From Laspinema sp963821735 (GTDB lineage Bacteria; Cyanobacteriota; Cyanobacteriia; Cyanobacteriales; Laspinemataceae): a stretch of 64,000 nt of DNA. The stretch lies in assembly GCA_963821735.1 (NCBI GenBank), contig CAWGFK010000070.1:124001-188000 (forward strand), in the 5' to 3' direction. The translations under genes and the position numbers were made by a program. The notes beneath the pieces are model-generated. The model worked only from the letters and a program-made list of their open reading frames with translations. It was not told where the DNA came from and ran no database searches. Each line of letters starts with the position of its first letter. Positions within the stretch are counted from its first letter, which is position 1. Shown one piece after another: positions 1 through 10,264 of the stretch.

Positions 1-66
1 TTGATGCCCGCGCAGGAGAGGCTTTGTCCGTATAGCCCCACCCTTAAGGGTGCGGGGTTTTAACTA
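1..66. repeat. Dispersed palindromic element, partial copy A
   Basis: This is the right-hand part of a repeat family seen in at least five other places in the window (near 3010, 10831, 13229, 28667 and 56380). Shared blocks are a GC-rich arm (GCCCGCGCAGG), CTTTGTCCGTATAGCC, and a short palindrome (CACCCTTAAGGGTG) before a T-rich stretch. The left part lies outside the window. The stop codon of the neighbouring SGNH gene lies within its edge. Confidence 0.7.
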
Positions 67-1255
67 TTTTTTCTATAACAGGCACTAACTTTTCAAACAA
101 AATATCTGCCGCAAATTGGTTACCTGCTTTATTCCAATGGGTATCATTTTTGAGATAAAGCGGCTGATTTTTTTGTTCTGCCCGAAATTCATCTAACAAA
201 TCGATATAAGGAATTCCCTGATTGTCCAGATATTCTTTGAGAATTTTTTGAGCTAAAAATAAATCAAAGTCTTCGGGGTTTAAATTCCCGGTTTGAAAAA
301 TTTTCTGAGTGAGACTCTCATCCACCTGAAAGGCAGCGGGATAGATAGCTACCATAAATTTGGTGTTGTTAGACTTGAGTAATTCTGCGATCGCGGCGAT
401 ATTCTCGAAAATTAACTGAATTCGGTCTTGATATTTTCCAGATTCATAGTTTTGGATATTATAAAAATCTAACATCTGCATTTCTATGTTCAAATAGGTT
501 GCTTCCGGCAATCCTGGAGAATACCAATGATACTTTAATGGGGGTTTATTTTTCGGGTCTTCTTCTTCCGCTTCAGCACTGTTAGATTTAGGACTGGTTA
601 GAGAGGTAGAAAGGTTTTGCCTTGTTTTTTGAAAGATTTTGTACTTTTGCTGGATGAGTAAAAGTAGCCGAGATTGCGGGATAATCGGATATCCAAAAAT
701 GATTAATTCTTGTTGGGGATGAATATCAAAATAAATATCATTTACGACGATTCTTTTGCGGTCCGGTTGCGCCTCATAGAAATCATTGCCCGCGAAAAAC
801 CCTAAAATTACTAGGTCGGGTTGGTATTGCATTCCATATTTTTCTAGAATTTTTCGCTGTTCTCCCGTATGAGTCATGGAATAACCGGCATTAATGACTT
901 CAATTTTATTTTCTCCAAACTGGTGAACGAGTTGATTGTCCAAAACGGCGGTGTAATTTTCTAATAACCCGCCTACCCAACCATAAGAATCTCCTAAAAT
1001 TAACAGTCGAGTTGTTTCAGGAGTTCTGTCTAGGGGATAATCGCGATCGTTAAAACCAAATTGGTTAGATCCTTTGGTATAGGGTCGAACTCGAAATCCA
1101 ATATCTGGATCGTATTGAAAAAACCCTTTAAATAAATAAGGTTCGAGAATAATCATTAAAAATTCTACGGTCAACAAGGGTAAAATTACCCATAAACCAG
1201 TTAAAATTAAAAGTTGAGATGATTTCTTTTTCAGGGTTGGGATGAATTTAAGCAT
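44..1255 (-). CDS. SGNH/GDSL-fold hydrolase-like membrane-anchored protein
   Basis: A protein of 403 residues with one N-terminal membrane segment (LLILTGLWVILPLLTVEF) and an exported SGNH domain. Block I is LLILGDSYGW with the nucleophile Ser. Near the C-terminus, NDTHWNKAG supplies the Asp-x-x-His pair typical of this fold. Related cyanobacterial proteins resemble the AlgX/DltD-type acetyl or acyl transfer group, so a role in modifying surface polysaccharide is possible but not shown. I chose the internal Met at 1255 because the 19 residues before it do not look like a signal sequence, and the membrane helix follows soon after this Met. The gene stands alone, and its 3' end runs into a dispersed repeat. 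Confidence 0.75.
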   Translation of the reverse strand: MLKFIPTLKKKSSQLLILTGLWVILPLLTVEFLMIILEPYLFKGFFQYDPDIGFRVRPYTKGSNQFGFNDRDYPLDRTPETTRLLILGDSYGWVGGLLENYTAVLDNQLVHQFGENKIEVINAGYSMTHTGEQRKILEKYGMQYQPDLVILGFFAGNDFYEAQPDRKRIVVNDIYFDIHPQQELIIFGYPIIPQSRLLLLIQQKYKIFQKTRQNLSTSLTSPKSNSAEAEEEDPKNKPPLKYHWYSPGLPEATYLNIEMQMLDFYNIQNYESGKYQDRIQLIFENIAAIAELLKSNNTKFMVAIYPAAFQVDESLTQKIFQTGNLNPEDFDLFLAQKILKEYLDNQGIPYIDLLDEFRAEQKNQPLYLKNDTHWNKAGNQFAADILFEKLVPVIEKIVKTPHP

Positions 1256-1495
1256 CGTTAGATTTTCTTTTAAAAAGAAACAAATAAAGTTAGGGCGGTA
1301 GCCGGTAGACAATTCTTCCGGGGCTGATACTTGATCGGGTTTTCATAGAAAACCCTCCAACGAATGCAGAATTCAGCTACAGGGAGAAAGATTATCCTCC
1401 GCTTCTCGGAAAAAACTCAAACTTTTTTAAACCGGATTGAGTCTAATTCAAAACAGAAAAATTAACTCTCGCCCCTTACTCAAATCTTTTCTTAA

Positions 1496-2827
1496 TTAAT
1501 TAATGGGTGGAATTGGATCTACCGGGTTAGTTCTACCCGGCATGACTAATATTTTATCAACCCGATTTCCATCCATATCCATAACTTCAAATCGAAATCC
1601 CGCCCATTCAAAATGGTCCGCAGCGATTGGAATCCGTCCCAGATGGGTGATGACGAATCCTCCCAAGGTGTGATAGTTACCTTGTTGCTCTCCGGGTAAC
1701 TCTTGCAAATTAAAAACTTCCCGGAATTTTTCAATCGAGACCATCCCATCTAATAACCAGGACCCATCCTCGCGCTGGAGAATTTGTAAGTCATCCGGTT
1801 GATTGACTGAGGGCATATCCCCAACGATCGCCTCTAAAATATCATTCAAGGTCACTAATCCCTGAATGACGCCATATTCATCGACGGCTAAGGCAATATG
1901 AGTGCCGGTTTGTTTGAATAACTCTAAGACTTTGAGGGCTTTGGTATGTTCAGGAACGAACAAAGGCTGACGCAACGCAGCGGTGAGGTCGATGGGTTGA
2001 GAGAGCAGAGAACGGGCCAATAAATCATTAATCTGAATCACCCCCAACACATTATCCAACACATTTTGACAGACCGGAAACCGGGTGTGGGTACTGCTAA
2101 TAATCTTCTGTCGGTTCTCTTCTATTGAATCCTCTAAATTCAACCAAATCACATCCGGTCGAGGGGTCATTAATGAACTCACGCGCCGTTCATCTAAACG
2201 AAAAACACGCTCAACCATCGCCTGTTCTTCTTCCTCAAACGCACCCGTTTCTGTTCCTTGTTCGAGTAAGATTTTAATTTCTTCTTCGATGACTTGGGGT
2301 TCATTAGAGGGTTGAGTTCTCAACAGTCGCAATACCAAATCCGTAGAAGCACTCAACAAATGAACCACGGGGGCACCAATGCGCCCTAGCAATCGCATGG
2401 GAATCGCAATCCGGGTGGCAATTCGTTCGGGATTGTTTAACGCGAGGCGTTTGGGGACCAGTTCCCCGAGAATCAGAGACAGGTAAGTAATGCTAACCAC
2501 AACAATTAACAGGGCAACGGCCCCTTTATAAGGCACCATCACTGGAAGACGATCCAACAGAACCACCACGTTCTCGGCAATGGTGGCACCGCCAAAGGCC
2601 CCAGCAAAGATCCCCACTAAAGTAATCCCAATTTGGACCGTGGAGAGGAAACGATTGGGGGAATTTGCCAATTCTAAGGCGACTCTGGCCTTACGGTCTC
2701 CCTGATTCGCCCATTGTTGCAGTCGGGCCTTCCTTGCCGAAACGAGGGCAATTTCAGACATGGCAAATATCCCGTTGATGAGGATCAGGAGTAAAATGAT
2801 CAGAATTTCCAGGGTAAAAGAATTCAT
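1496..2827 (-). CDS. CNNM/CorC (HlyC) family membrane protein with CBS pair
   Basis: A protein of 443 residues with the standard order for this family: an N-terminal DUF21/CNNM transmembrane domain (about residues 1-190, beginning with the helix LEILIILLLILINGIFA and the motif MSEIALVSARKARL), two CBS domains (about 200-330; MTPRPDVIWL and AVDEYGVIQGLVTL), and a C-terminal CorC_HlyC domain (about 345-430). Members are linked to magnesium or cobalt export and divalent-cation balance. Older records call them hemolysins, which is misleading. The length is normal. No operon partner is evident, since mfd upstream is divergent. Confidence 0.88.
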   Translation of the reverse strand: MNSFTLEILIILLLILINGIFAMSEIALVSARKARLQQWANQGDRKARVALELANSPNRFLSTVQIGITLVGIFAGAFGGATIAENVVVLLDRLPVMVPYKGAVALLIVVVSITYLSLILGELVPKRLALNNPERIATRIAIPMRLLGRIGAPVVHLLSASTDLVLRLLRTQPSNEPQVIEEEIKILLEQGTETGAFEEEEQAMVERVFRLDERRVSSLMTPRPDVIWLNLEDSIEENRQKIISSTHTRFPVCQNVLDNVLGVIQINDLLARSLLSQPIDLTAALRQPLFVPEHTKALKVLELFKQTGTHIALAVDEYGVIQGLVTLNDILEAIVGDMPSVNQPDDLQILQREDGSWLLDGMVSIEKFREVFNLQELPGEQQGNYHTLGGFVITHLGRIPIAADHFEWAGFRFEVMDMDGNRVDKILVMPGRTNPVDPIPPIN

Positions 2828-3009
2828 GTTGTGTGGAATTTGCCTCGGGTTTCGGCGAATATGGCGATCGCACTCTAGGATGAGGGGCGATCGCCACAGT
2901 GGACATAAGCATTTAGTGCCAGATTCTAGCTAAGTTAACATTTCTCGGCAATAGCAGAATCATCCCTGCCCTAGAAATTGCGATCCAAACTTTCCCCATC
3001 CGGTATTGA

Positions 3010-3120
3010 TAGGTCTGTTTTAACCCGCACCCTCAAGGGTGGGGCGTTTGCGGACAAAGCTTGCCTACGCAGGCTGCCATAATAAATCTGAGGACATATC
3101 AGTAACGGATTTGGTCTAAC
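3010..3120. repeat. Dispersed palindromic element, copy B
   Basis: This is a diverged copy in the 400-base gap between the CNNM gene and mfd. It contains ACCCTCAAGGGTGGGG, a GC-rich arm (GCCTACGCAGGC) and a right end reading CGGATTTGGT. The rest of the gap holds HIP1 sites and presumably the divergent promoters, but I see no convincing -35/-10 pair. Confidence 0.6.
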
Positions 3121-3228
3121 TATCCCTATCTAGGCCGATCGCACAGTTGGTCCTTGGCCTTCTAAAATAAATAGAGAAAAAGATCCGGGGATTTTTTTCA
3201 ACCCAAGCCCTCGCATTTGTGACAAGTC

Positions 3229-6200
3229 ATGGCCTGTTCTTCCATCATCCGCACCCTGGGGCGATCGCCGTTAGCGACCGAACTCCTCACGAAACTCGAT
3301 CGGCATCACCACATCGAACTCAACGGCATCTCCCGCTTCCCGAAAGGATTGGTCCTCTCGGCGATCGCTCAAAAACGGGACCAGAGTTTATTGGTTGTCA
3401 CCGCCACCCTGGAAGAAGCAGGGCGATGGGCCGCCCAACTCGAAGCAATGGGGTGGCCTACGGTGCATTTTTACCCCACCTCCGAAGCATCTCCTTACGA
3501 ACTCTTTGACCCGGAAGAAGAGACCACCTGGGGGCAAATGCAGGTCCTCGCCGATTTAGTCCGGGGAGAAAACAATCTCGCCATTGTCACCACAGAACGG
3601 GCGCTACAACCCCATTTACCCCCGGTGAATCAGTTTAAACCCTACTGCCTCACCCTCACCGCCAAAAGCGAGTGGAACTCCAAAACCCTGGACGAACAAC
3701 TCGCCCGCATGGGATATGAGCGCGTGGCCCTTGTGGAAACCGAGGGCCAATGGAGTCGCCGGGGGGATATTGTCGATATTTTTCCCGTTTCTGCGGAACT
3801 CCCGGTCCGCTTAGACTGGTTTGGGGACGAACTGGAAAATATCCGAGAATTTGACCCTTCCACCCAACGTTCCCTGGATAAAATCCCGCAACTGGTCCTG
3901 ACTCCTACCTCCTTCAGTCCCCTGATTCAGGCCCATCTTCCCGAAGCATTCAGCAGCGCAGGTACAGTTATCTCCAAAGAGTTAGAACTCGAAGAATCCC
4001 CCGAATCCCCCTCCCTGCATCGGTTTCTCGGGGTGGCCTTTGAACAACCGGCCTCCTTGCTGGACTATCTGTCCCCGGATACCATTGTCGCCATTGATGA
4101 ACCCGATCGCTGTAGTGCTCATGGCGATCGCTGGGCGGAACAAGTCGAAGACCATTTCCGAACCCTCCCCTCGAAACCGATTCCCCTGTCTCGGGTGCAC
4201 CGCAACTTTAGCGACTCCCTTGCCACTGCCGAATCCTTTGACCGCATTTCCCTCTCAGAATTGGTGATTCACCGCAAAACCGAGGGTCCCCAAATTAGCT
4301 TTGATTTGGATAGTCGTCCAGTTCCGGTGTTACCTCACCAGTTTGCCAAACTGGCCGAACTGTTACGAGAAGAACGCGATCGCCGGTTTAATGTCTTTCT
4401 CATTTCCGCGCAACCGAGTCGATCGGTCTCTCTGTTGCAAGAACATGACTGTCCCGCCCAATTTATTCCCAATCATCGGGACTATCGGGCGATCGAGAAA
4501 CTGCAAGTTCAACATATTCCTGTTGCCCTGAAATATAGTGGACTCGCCGAACTCGAAGGGTTTATTTTGTCCGCCTTTAGAATCGTGATTATCACCGATC
4601 GCGAATTTTATGGACAACATACCCTCGCCACCCCCACTTACGTCCGTAAACGTCGGCGCGCCGCTTCTAAACAGGTAGACCCCAATAAACTGCGTCAAGG
4701 GGATTTTGTCGTCCATCGCCATCATGGGATCGGCCAATTTATCAAACTGGAAAAACTCCAAAACCGGGAATATTTAGTTGTTAAATATAGCGATGGACTT
4801 CTGCGAGTTCCGGTAGACCAACTGGAATCTCTTTCCCGTTTCCGGACGACGGGCGGGAAAAGACCCGAACTGAATAAACTCACCAGCAAATCCTGGGAAA
4901 CAACCCGCAACAAAGTCCGCAAAGCAGTGAAGAAACTGGCGGTGGATTTGTTGAATTTATATGCCAAGCGATCGGATCAACAAGGGTTTGCCTATCCCCC
5001 GGATATGCCTTGGCAGCAAGAGTTAGAAGATTCATTTTCCTATCAACCCACACCGGATCAGTTGAAGGCGACTCACGATGTCAAGCGGGATATGGAAAGT
5101 GAGCGCCCGATGGACCGCTTAGTCTGTGGGGATGTGGGATTTGGTAAAACTGAAGTGGCAATCCGGGCCATTTTTAAAGCGATTACGGCAGGAAAACAGG
5201 TGGCATTGTTGGCACCGACGACTATTCTAACCCAACAACATTATCACACCATTAAAGAACGATTTGCTCCCTATCCAATTCAAATTGGATTACTGAATCG
5301 GTTCCGCAGTCAAGCAGAACGCCAAGATATTCAAAACCGCCTCGCTACAGGGGAATTGGATTTAGTGGTGGGAACTCACTCGGTTCTGAGTAAATCGATT
5401 CAGTTCCGAGATTTAGGACTGTTGGTGGTGGATGAAGAACAACGGTTTGGGGTGAATCAGAAGGAAAAAATCAAGGCATTGAAAACCCAAGTGGATGTGC
5501 TGACGTTAACGGCAACGCCCATTCCTCGTACATTGTATATGTCATTATCTGGTGTGCGAGAGATGAGCTTGATTGCCACACCTCCGCCCTCACGTCGTCC
5601 GATACAGACTCACTTGGCCCCTTATGACCTAGAAACGGCGCGATCGGCCATTCGCCAAGAGTTGGACCGAGGGGGACAGGTGTTTTATGTTGTGCCTCGG
5701 GTGGAAGGGATTGAGGAAGTGGGGGCGGCATTGCAACAAATGGTTCCGAGTGCCCGGGTGGCGATCGCCCACGGTCAAATGAACCCCTCAGAATTGGAAG
5801 CGATTACGATTGCTTTTAGTTCGGGGGAAGCGGATATTTTAGTCTGTACCACAATTATCGAATCGGGGTTAGATATTCCTCGGGTGAATACGATTTTAAT
5901 TGAAGATGCTCACCGCTTCGGATTGTCCCAATTGTATCAATTACGGGGACGAGTGGGACGGTCGGGAATTCAAGCTCATGCCTGGTTATTTTATCCGAAA
6001 AGTGGCCGATTAACTGATGAAGCAAGGAAACGATTAAGGGCGATTAAAGAGTTTGCTCAATTAGGGTCAGGATATCAACTCGCCATGCGAGATATGGAAA
6101 TCCGAGGCGTGGGTAATTTGTTAGGGGCCGAACAGTCTGGACAATTGGATGCGATCGGGTTTGACCTCTATATGGAAATGTTAGAGGAAGCAATTCGAGA

Positions 6201-6699
6201 GATTCGCGGCCAAGAAATTCCCACCGTAGAAGAGACGCAAATCGACCTCACCTTGACCGCGTTTATTCCTGGGGATTACATCGTAGATTTGGACCAAAAG
6301 ATGAGTGCTTATCGGTCCGTGGCCTTGGCAACCTCGGAGAAAGAACTGGCAGAAATCGAAGCAGATTGGCGCGATCGCTACGGACCGATTCCCAAACCCG
6401 TCAATCAACTCATGCAAGTCATGAAACTCAAACAAATCGCCAAACCTTTAGGATTCTCAAGAATCAAGCCGGAAGGCACTCAAAACATCGTTTTAGAAAC
6501 CCCAATGGAGGAACCCGCCTGGAACTTACTCGCCCAAAATCTGCCGTCAAATGTCCAAGAAAAGTTTGTTTACAGACCCGGTAAAGTTACCGTTCGCGGC
6601 ATTGGCATCATGCGGGCCGAGTATCAATTAGAAACCCTGATTGATTGGTTAGGACGGATGCAAGGGGCGCTACCGGAAGCAGCCATTTCTCAAGGGTAA
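3229..6699 (+). CDS. mfd: Transcription-repair coupling factor Mfd
   Basis: A protein of 1156 residues, the usual length. Mfd is a DNA translocase that removes RNA polymerase stalled at lesions and recruits UvrA. Domains in order: a UvrB-homology region (about residues 15-330), the CarD-like RNA-polymerase-interaction domain (about 480-560, RQGDFVVHRHHGIGQF), a superfamily 2 helicase core with Walker A GDVGFGKTE and a DEEQ box (LLVVDEEQRFGV), motif VI in QLRGRVGRSG, and a C-terminal TRCF domain (about 1010-1110). ATG at 3229 gives a normal N-terminus, although no strong ribosome-binding site precedes it. The frame is intact. Confidence 0.97.
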   Translation: MACSSIIRTLGRSPLATELLTKLDRHHHIELNGISRFPKGLVLSAIAQKRDQSLLVVTATLEEAGRWAAQLEAMGWPTVHFYPTSEASPYELFDPEEETTWGQMQVLADLVRGENNLAIVTTERALQPHLPPVNQFKPYCLTLTAKSEWNSKTLDEQLARMGYERVALVETEGQWSRRGDIVDIFPVSAELPVRLDWFGDELENIREFDPSTQRSLDKIPQLVLTPTSFSPLIQAHLPEAFSSAGTVISKELELEESPESPSLHRFLGVAFEQPASLLDYLSPDTIVAIDEPDRCSAHGDRWAEQVEDHFRTLPSKPIPLSRVHRNFSDSLATAESFDRISLSELVIHRKTEGPQISFDLDSRPVPVLPHQFAKLAELLREERDRRFNVFLISAQPSRSVSLLQEHDCPAQFIPNHRDYRAIEKLQVQHIPVALKYSGLAELEGFILSAFRIVIITDREFYGQHTLATPTYVRKRRRAASKQVDPNKLRQGDFVVHRHHGIGQFIKLEKLQNREYLVVKYSDGLLRVPVDQLESLSRFRTTGGKRPELNKLTSKSWETTRNKVRKAVKKLAVDLLNLYAKRSDQQGFAYPPDMPWQQELEDSFSYQPTPDQLKATHDVKRDMESERPMDRLVCGDVGFGKTEVAIRAIFKAITAGKQVALLAPTTILTQQHYHTIKERFAPYPIQIGLLNRFRSQAERQDIQNRLATGELDLVVGTHSVLSKSIQFRDLGLLVVDEEQRFGVNQKEKIKALKTQVDVLTLTATPIPRTLYMSLSGVREMSLIATPPPSRRPIQTHLAPYDLETARSAIRQELDRGGQVFYVVPRVEGIEEVGAALQQMVPSARVAIAHGQMNPSELEAITIAFSSGEADILVCTTIIESGLDIPRVNTILIEDAHRFGLSQLYQLRGRVGRSGIQAHAWLFYPKSGRLTDEARKRLRAIKEFAQLGSGYQLAMRDMEIRGVGNLLGAEQSGQLDAIGFDLYMEMLEEAIREIRGQEIPTVEETQIDLTLTAFIPGDYIVDLDQKMSAYRSVALATSEKELAEIEADWRDRYGPIPKPVNQLMQVMKLKQIAKPLGFSRIKPEGTQNIVLETPMEEPAWNLLAQNLPSNVQEKFVYRPGKVTVRGIGIMRAEYQLETLIDWLGRMQGALPEAAISQG

Positions 6700-6707
6700 C
6701 CTGTTCA

Positions 6708-6735
6708 GAAACTCGGTTTTCAGAAACCGGGTTTC
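6708..6735. repeat. Palindrome after mfd, possible terminator
   Basis: An imperfect inverted repeat (GAAACTCGGTTT / GAAACCGGGTTTC) lies 9 bases after the mfd stop. It resembles the GAAACCGGGTTTC repeats common in cyanobacterial intergenic DNA. It could end mfd transcription, but there is no clear U-tract. Confidence 0.5.
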
Positions 6736-6862
6736 TAGCCTTGCGTTGACAGGATGATAGCTGAAACCCCCATTGAAATATCAGCTTTTCTCCATAATTT
6801 GTTTTTCTAAAAACAAAAAATGTAGTATCATCTTAAATAAATTCAGTCAAAAACATAAAAAT

Positions 6863-7668
6863 ATGACCTTAGAAACCTATTCACCTCCAGTCAACAAATT
6901 GCTCACCTTCGGGGATTGTTTTAAAATTAAGTATGATACCAATTATCTCAAAAAATTTGGGTTTACACCGGAACATATTCCGGAATTGATCCGCATGGCC
7001 GTTGATGAAGAATTAAACTGGGCGGAGTCAGATACTTTAGAAGTATGGGCCCGGTTCATGCATGGCGATCGCTGGGTCAATTAAGAGCAGAGGAGGCGAT
7101 CGACCCCTTGATTTCCCTATTTGATGAAATAGAGGATATTGATTGGACCAGTAGCGAAATGCCGCCCGTTTTTAAACAAATTGGTCCGGCAGCGATTCCC
7201 AGTCTAGGGGCCTATTTAGACAAGGTAGGGCCGGATGAATATCACCTAGAAATTGCTGGGTCTTCCTTAACCGAGATCGGCACAGAGTATCCCGAAGCTC
7301 GGGATGAATGTGTCAAGATTTTTACAAAAAGACTGGCAAAATTTGAGGAGAACCCACCGATTTTAAATGGGTTTTTAGTATCAAATTTAATCGATTTAGA
7401 AGCAGTAGAATCAGCCTCGCTGATTCAAAGTGCTTTTGCTGCGGATTGCGTCGATGAGTTGGTTGTGGGCGACTGGGATGAGGTCCAGTTCCTACTGGGG
7501 TTAGGACCCCGGAAAACCAGGCAAAACATCTATCAAGCTGAGATAGAGCAAAGGATAATGGAATATTTGAAAAATCGAAATGATGCTCGCGATCAACCCG
7601 CTAAAGGGTTTTCCTCCTCTATTAAAAAGACCTCAAAGAAAAAGAGCAAGAAGAAAAAGGGCAAATAG
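6863..7668 (+). pseudogene. HEAT-like repeat protein, copy 1, one frameshift
   Basis: The N-terminal part (MTLETYSPPVNKLLTFGDC) starts at 6863 and runs into a stop at 7084. The rest is open in the next frame to 7668. Comparison with the tandem copy at 7951 shows that one G is missing near 7047: TGG GGC CCG was expected and TGGGCCCGG is present. Restoring it gives a protein of 268 residues. The middle consists of alpha-helical HEAT/PBS-lyase-like pieces (AEEAIDPLISLF, IGPAAIPSLGAYL), and the C-terminus ends in a very basic tail, SIKKTSKKKSKKKKGK. I do not recognise a specific function; the DUF1186-type HEAT proteins are a possible relation. Given other likely sequence errors in this window, the gene may be intact in the cell. 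Confidence 0.65.
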
Positions 7669-7721
7669 ACTGAATGGGCGATCGCCAACTTTGACTCACT
7701 CAATCGGGAGATCCATTTAAG

Positions 7722-7850
7722 CTATCCTTTGCCCCCAAATAACCCATCATCCTGCCGGGTAAAATTGGGGACAATGGCAAGCAAATCCCTGAGAATTTCA
7801 AGTTGCGATCGCGCTTCGATTGTTTCCAAAGTTTCTAACATGACACTCAT
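7722..7850 (-). CDS. Possible small ORF between the paralogues
   Basis: A reverse-strand frame of 42 codons begins MSVMLETLETIEARSQLEIL and continues with RDLLAIVPNFTRQDDGLFGG. The composition looks protein-like (amphipathic helix, typical cyanobacterial codon use), and no other gene occupies this gap. No clear ribosome-binding site precedes the ATG. It could be the end of a lost gene. I know of no family match. Confidence 0.25.
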   Translation of the reverse strand: MSVMLETLETIEARSQLEILRDLLAIVPNFTRQDDGLFGGKG

Positions 7851-7950
7851 CGAAACTGGGAAACCGGGGGTATCGGGCAGTATTTTTTACGGGAAAGCAC
7901 CTAACCTGTATTATAATTGCCAGTTAACTCAATCGTCCAGGAGAAAATAC

Positions 7951-8752
7951 ATGACAGTAGAAACTTATTCACATCCCGTTAACCAATTGCTCACCTTCGG
8001 GGATTGTAGAAAAATTAAAGAGAAGACCAATTATATTGAAAACTTTGGGTTTACACCGGAAGATATTCCGGAATTGATCCGCATGGCTGTTGATGAAGAA
8101 TTAAACTGGGGGGATTCAGAGGGTCTGGAAATATGGGGACCGATTCATGCATGGCGAGCCCTGGGTGAATTACGAGCAGAGGAGGCGATCGACCCCTTGA
8201 TTTCCATCTTTGATGCACTGGAAGATATCGATTGGACCAGTACCGAAATGCCCATCGTTTTTGGCCAAATTGGTCCGGCAGCGATTCCCAGTCTAGCAGG
8301 CCTATTTAGACAAGGAAGGGCCGAATATATATCACCTGTCAGTCGCCGCCTCTGGTTTACGGGCGATCGGCACAGAGCATCCAGATAGTCGAGATGAATG
8401 TGTCAAAATCATTACGGAAAAACTGGCAAAGTTTCAGGAGAATGACCCGACCTTTAATGGTTTTTTACTTCTGGAGTTAGTCAAGTTAAAGGCAGTAGAA
8501 TCAGCGCCGGTAATTCAAAGTGCTTTTGCGGCAGATTGCGTCGATGAGATGGTTGTGGGTGACTGGGATGAAGTCCAGTTCCAACTAGGTTTAGGACCCC
8601 GAAAAAACCCGGAAAACATCCGTAAAGCTAAGGTTTACGAAGAGATGATGGAATGGTTTAACAATCAAGGTGAGGCTCAACCCTCTAAGGGGTTTTCCTC
8701 TTCTATTAAAAAGACCTCAAAGAAAAAGAGCAAGAAGAAAAAGGGCAAATAG
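7951..8752 (+). pseudogene. HEAT-like repeat protein, copy 2, several frameshifts
   Basis: This is a tandem paralogue of the gene at 6863, with a good ribosome-binding site (CAGGAGAAAATAC) before ATG at 7951. The N-terminal third aligns well (GFTPEDIPELIRMAVDEELNW). Around 8296 an extra base changes the frame (AGTCTAGCAGGCC against AGTCTAGGGGCC in copy 1). More small differences follow near 8320-8380, and a stop falls at 8388. The last 67 codons (VVGDWDEVQFQLGLGPRK onward) are open again from 8549. The basic tail is the same as in copy 1 at protein level and almost the same in DNA. Copy 2 looks more degraded than copy 1. Confidence 0.65.
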
Positions 8753-9025
8753 ACTGAATCTGCGATCGCAGTTCCTAAAAATGCGCTAAACACAAGGGTG
8801 AAGCGATCGCCAGCATCAGGTGTGATCTCCGCGAGTTGGTTGGATTTCTTGGAGAACTTCCCGTAAGGGCTCAATCTCTTCATCAGACCAATTGCATCCA
8901 GGTTAAGAACAAAGACAATCGACTCAAGGGGACATTATGCAGGATTTGTTGTACTCCCTGGATCAAGTCTCAATTTTTTTAATCATCAAATTGACGAAAA
9001 ACAAGACCAAGAACAGAGGATTAGC

Positions 9026-10264
9026 TTACTTTCTGAGATGGTGTATCTCTTTATCAGTAAAGGAGTTAGCGGTGGCTTTGGCGATCGCAGCAATCCCAAA
9101 TCCGGGGGGATAACTTCCCTCTTCTTTAATTTGCTGAATTTGTTCGCGCTGAATGGGTAAATTCAATTTTTTCCCAACGGTAGCGACAATATCCCCGCGA
9201 TCGATAATTCCGGAGACGGCACCGGCTGGGGAAAGCACAGTAATATAAGGTAAATTATCGATTTCCATCCGATTAATCACCTCGACCAAGGTGCTATTTT
9301 CCTGTACCGTAATAATCTCAGACAGGGGATGTACAATTTCTAACAAGGTTTGAGTTTGCCACTGACTGCGTTCGATTGAGCGTAAATCTTCTAGGGAAAT
9401 CATGCCTCGATAGCGGCCATCGGAGGCGGCAAAATAGGCGGCGTAACGCTGTTCGGCTTGCAGGTAGTCCCCGGCAAATTCATTTAAGGTCATTTTGGCA
9501 TCGACGACCCGAAAGTGACGGGTCATGGCGTCTTGAGCTTGGAGTTGGAGTAGAGCCTGTTGTAAGGTGGCGAGGCGATCGTAGGCGTTGGCGTTGCGGA
9601 CGGCAAACCAGCCAATTAAGGCAATCCAAATACCCCCGAAGCTGTTGGCGAGTAACAAGACGGACAATCCTAGGGCGATCGCCGTAAACCCGAGGGTTTT
9701 TCCCGCCTGGGCTGCCCAATGCACGGCTTGAAAGCGGTTCCCACTAATTTTCCAGATAATCGCTTTTAAAATTTGCCCGCCATCGAGAGGGAGTCCGGGA
9801 ATGAGGTTAAATAATGCCAAGACAAGGTTAATCGCGGATAAATCCCGGGCGACGACGGCGACGGGTGAGGTCCCGGGTACGAGTCCAGCGATGAGTCCGA
9901 GGAGGCCAAATAAGGTAAAACTCACGACAGGTCCGGCGATCGCCACTTGAAAGGCTTCTTCTGGGGTTTTGGATTCCTGTTCGATGGAGGCGACCCCTCC
10001 AAAAATAAACAGGGTAATCGAGTTCACTTTGATTCCTTGAGATTGAGCCACTAAACTGTGCCCGAGTTCATGGAGTAATACAGAGGCAAACAGCAGGAGG
10101 GCTAATCCTAACCCAGTTGCCCAGGCGATCGCTGGCTCCCATTGTTGTTGTTCTGCATACTGCCCCGCATTTAATACCGTGACTAAAGAGAGGATAATCA
10201 ACCATGTGTAATCTATATAAAGCGGGATGCCAAATATCATCCCTATTCGCCAACCCGATTGCAT
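9026..10264 (-). CDS. Site-2 protease (M50) family metalloprotease with CBS domains
   Basis: A protein of 412 residues with about six membrane segments. The zinc motif HELGHSL lies in a membrane helix (about residues 65-71), and the third ligand is in NLIPGLPLDGGQ (about 150-160), as in the Rip/SpoIVFB-type intramembrane proteases. Two CBS domains follow (about 245-370; LEDLRSI, NRMEIDNLPYITVL), which suggests control by an adenine nucleotide. I chose the start at 10264 because AAGGAAAA lies just upstream and MQSGWRIGMIFGIPLYI is the normal family N-terminus. The gene stands alone. Substrates are unknown; in other bacteria such enzymes cut anti-sigma factors. Confidence 0.88.
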   Translation of the reverse strand: MQSGWRIGMIFGIPLYIDYTWLIILSLVTVLNAGQYAEQQQWEPAIAWATGLGLALLLFASVLLHELGHSLVAQSQGIKVNSITLFIFGGVASIEQESKTPEEAFQVAIAGPVVSFTLFGLLGLIAGLVPGTSPVAVVARDLSAINLVLALFNLIPGLPLDGGQILKAIIWKISGNRFQAVHWAAQAGKTLGFTAIALGLSVLLLANSFGGIWIALIGWFAVRNANAYDRLATLQQALLQLQAQDAMTRHFRVVDAKMTLNEFAGDYLQAEQRYAAYFAASDGRYRGMISLEDLRSIERSQWQTQTLLEIVHPLSEIITVQENSTLVEVINRMEIDNLPYITVLSPAGAVSGIIDRGDIVATVGKKLNLPIQREQIQQIKEEGSYPPGFGIAAIAKATANSFTDKEIHHLRK

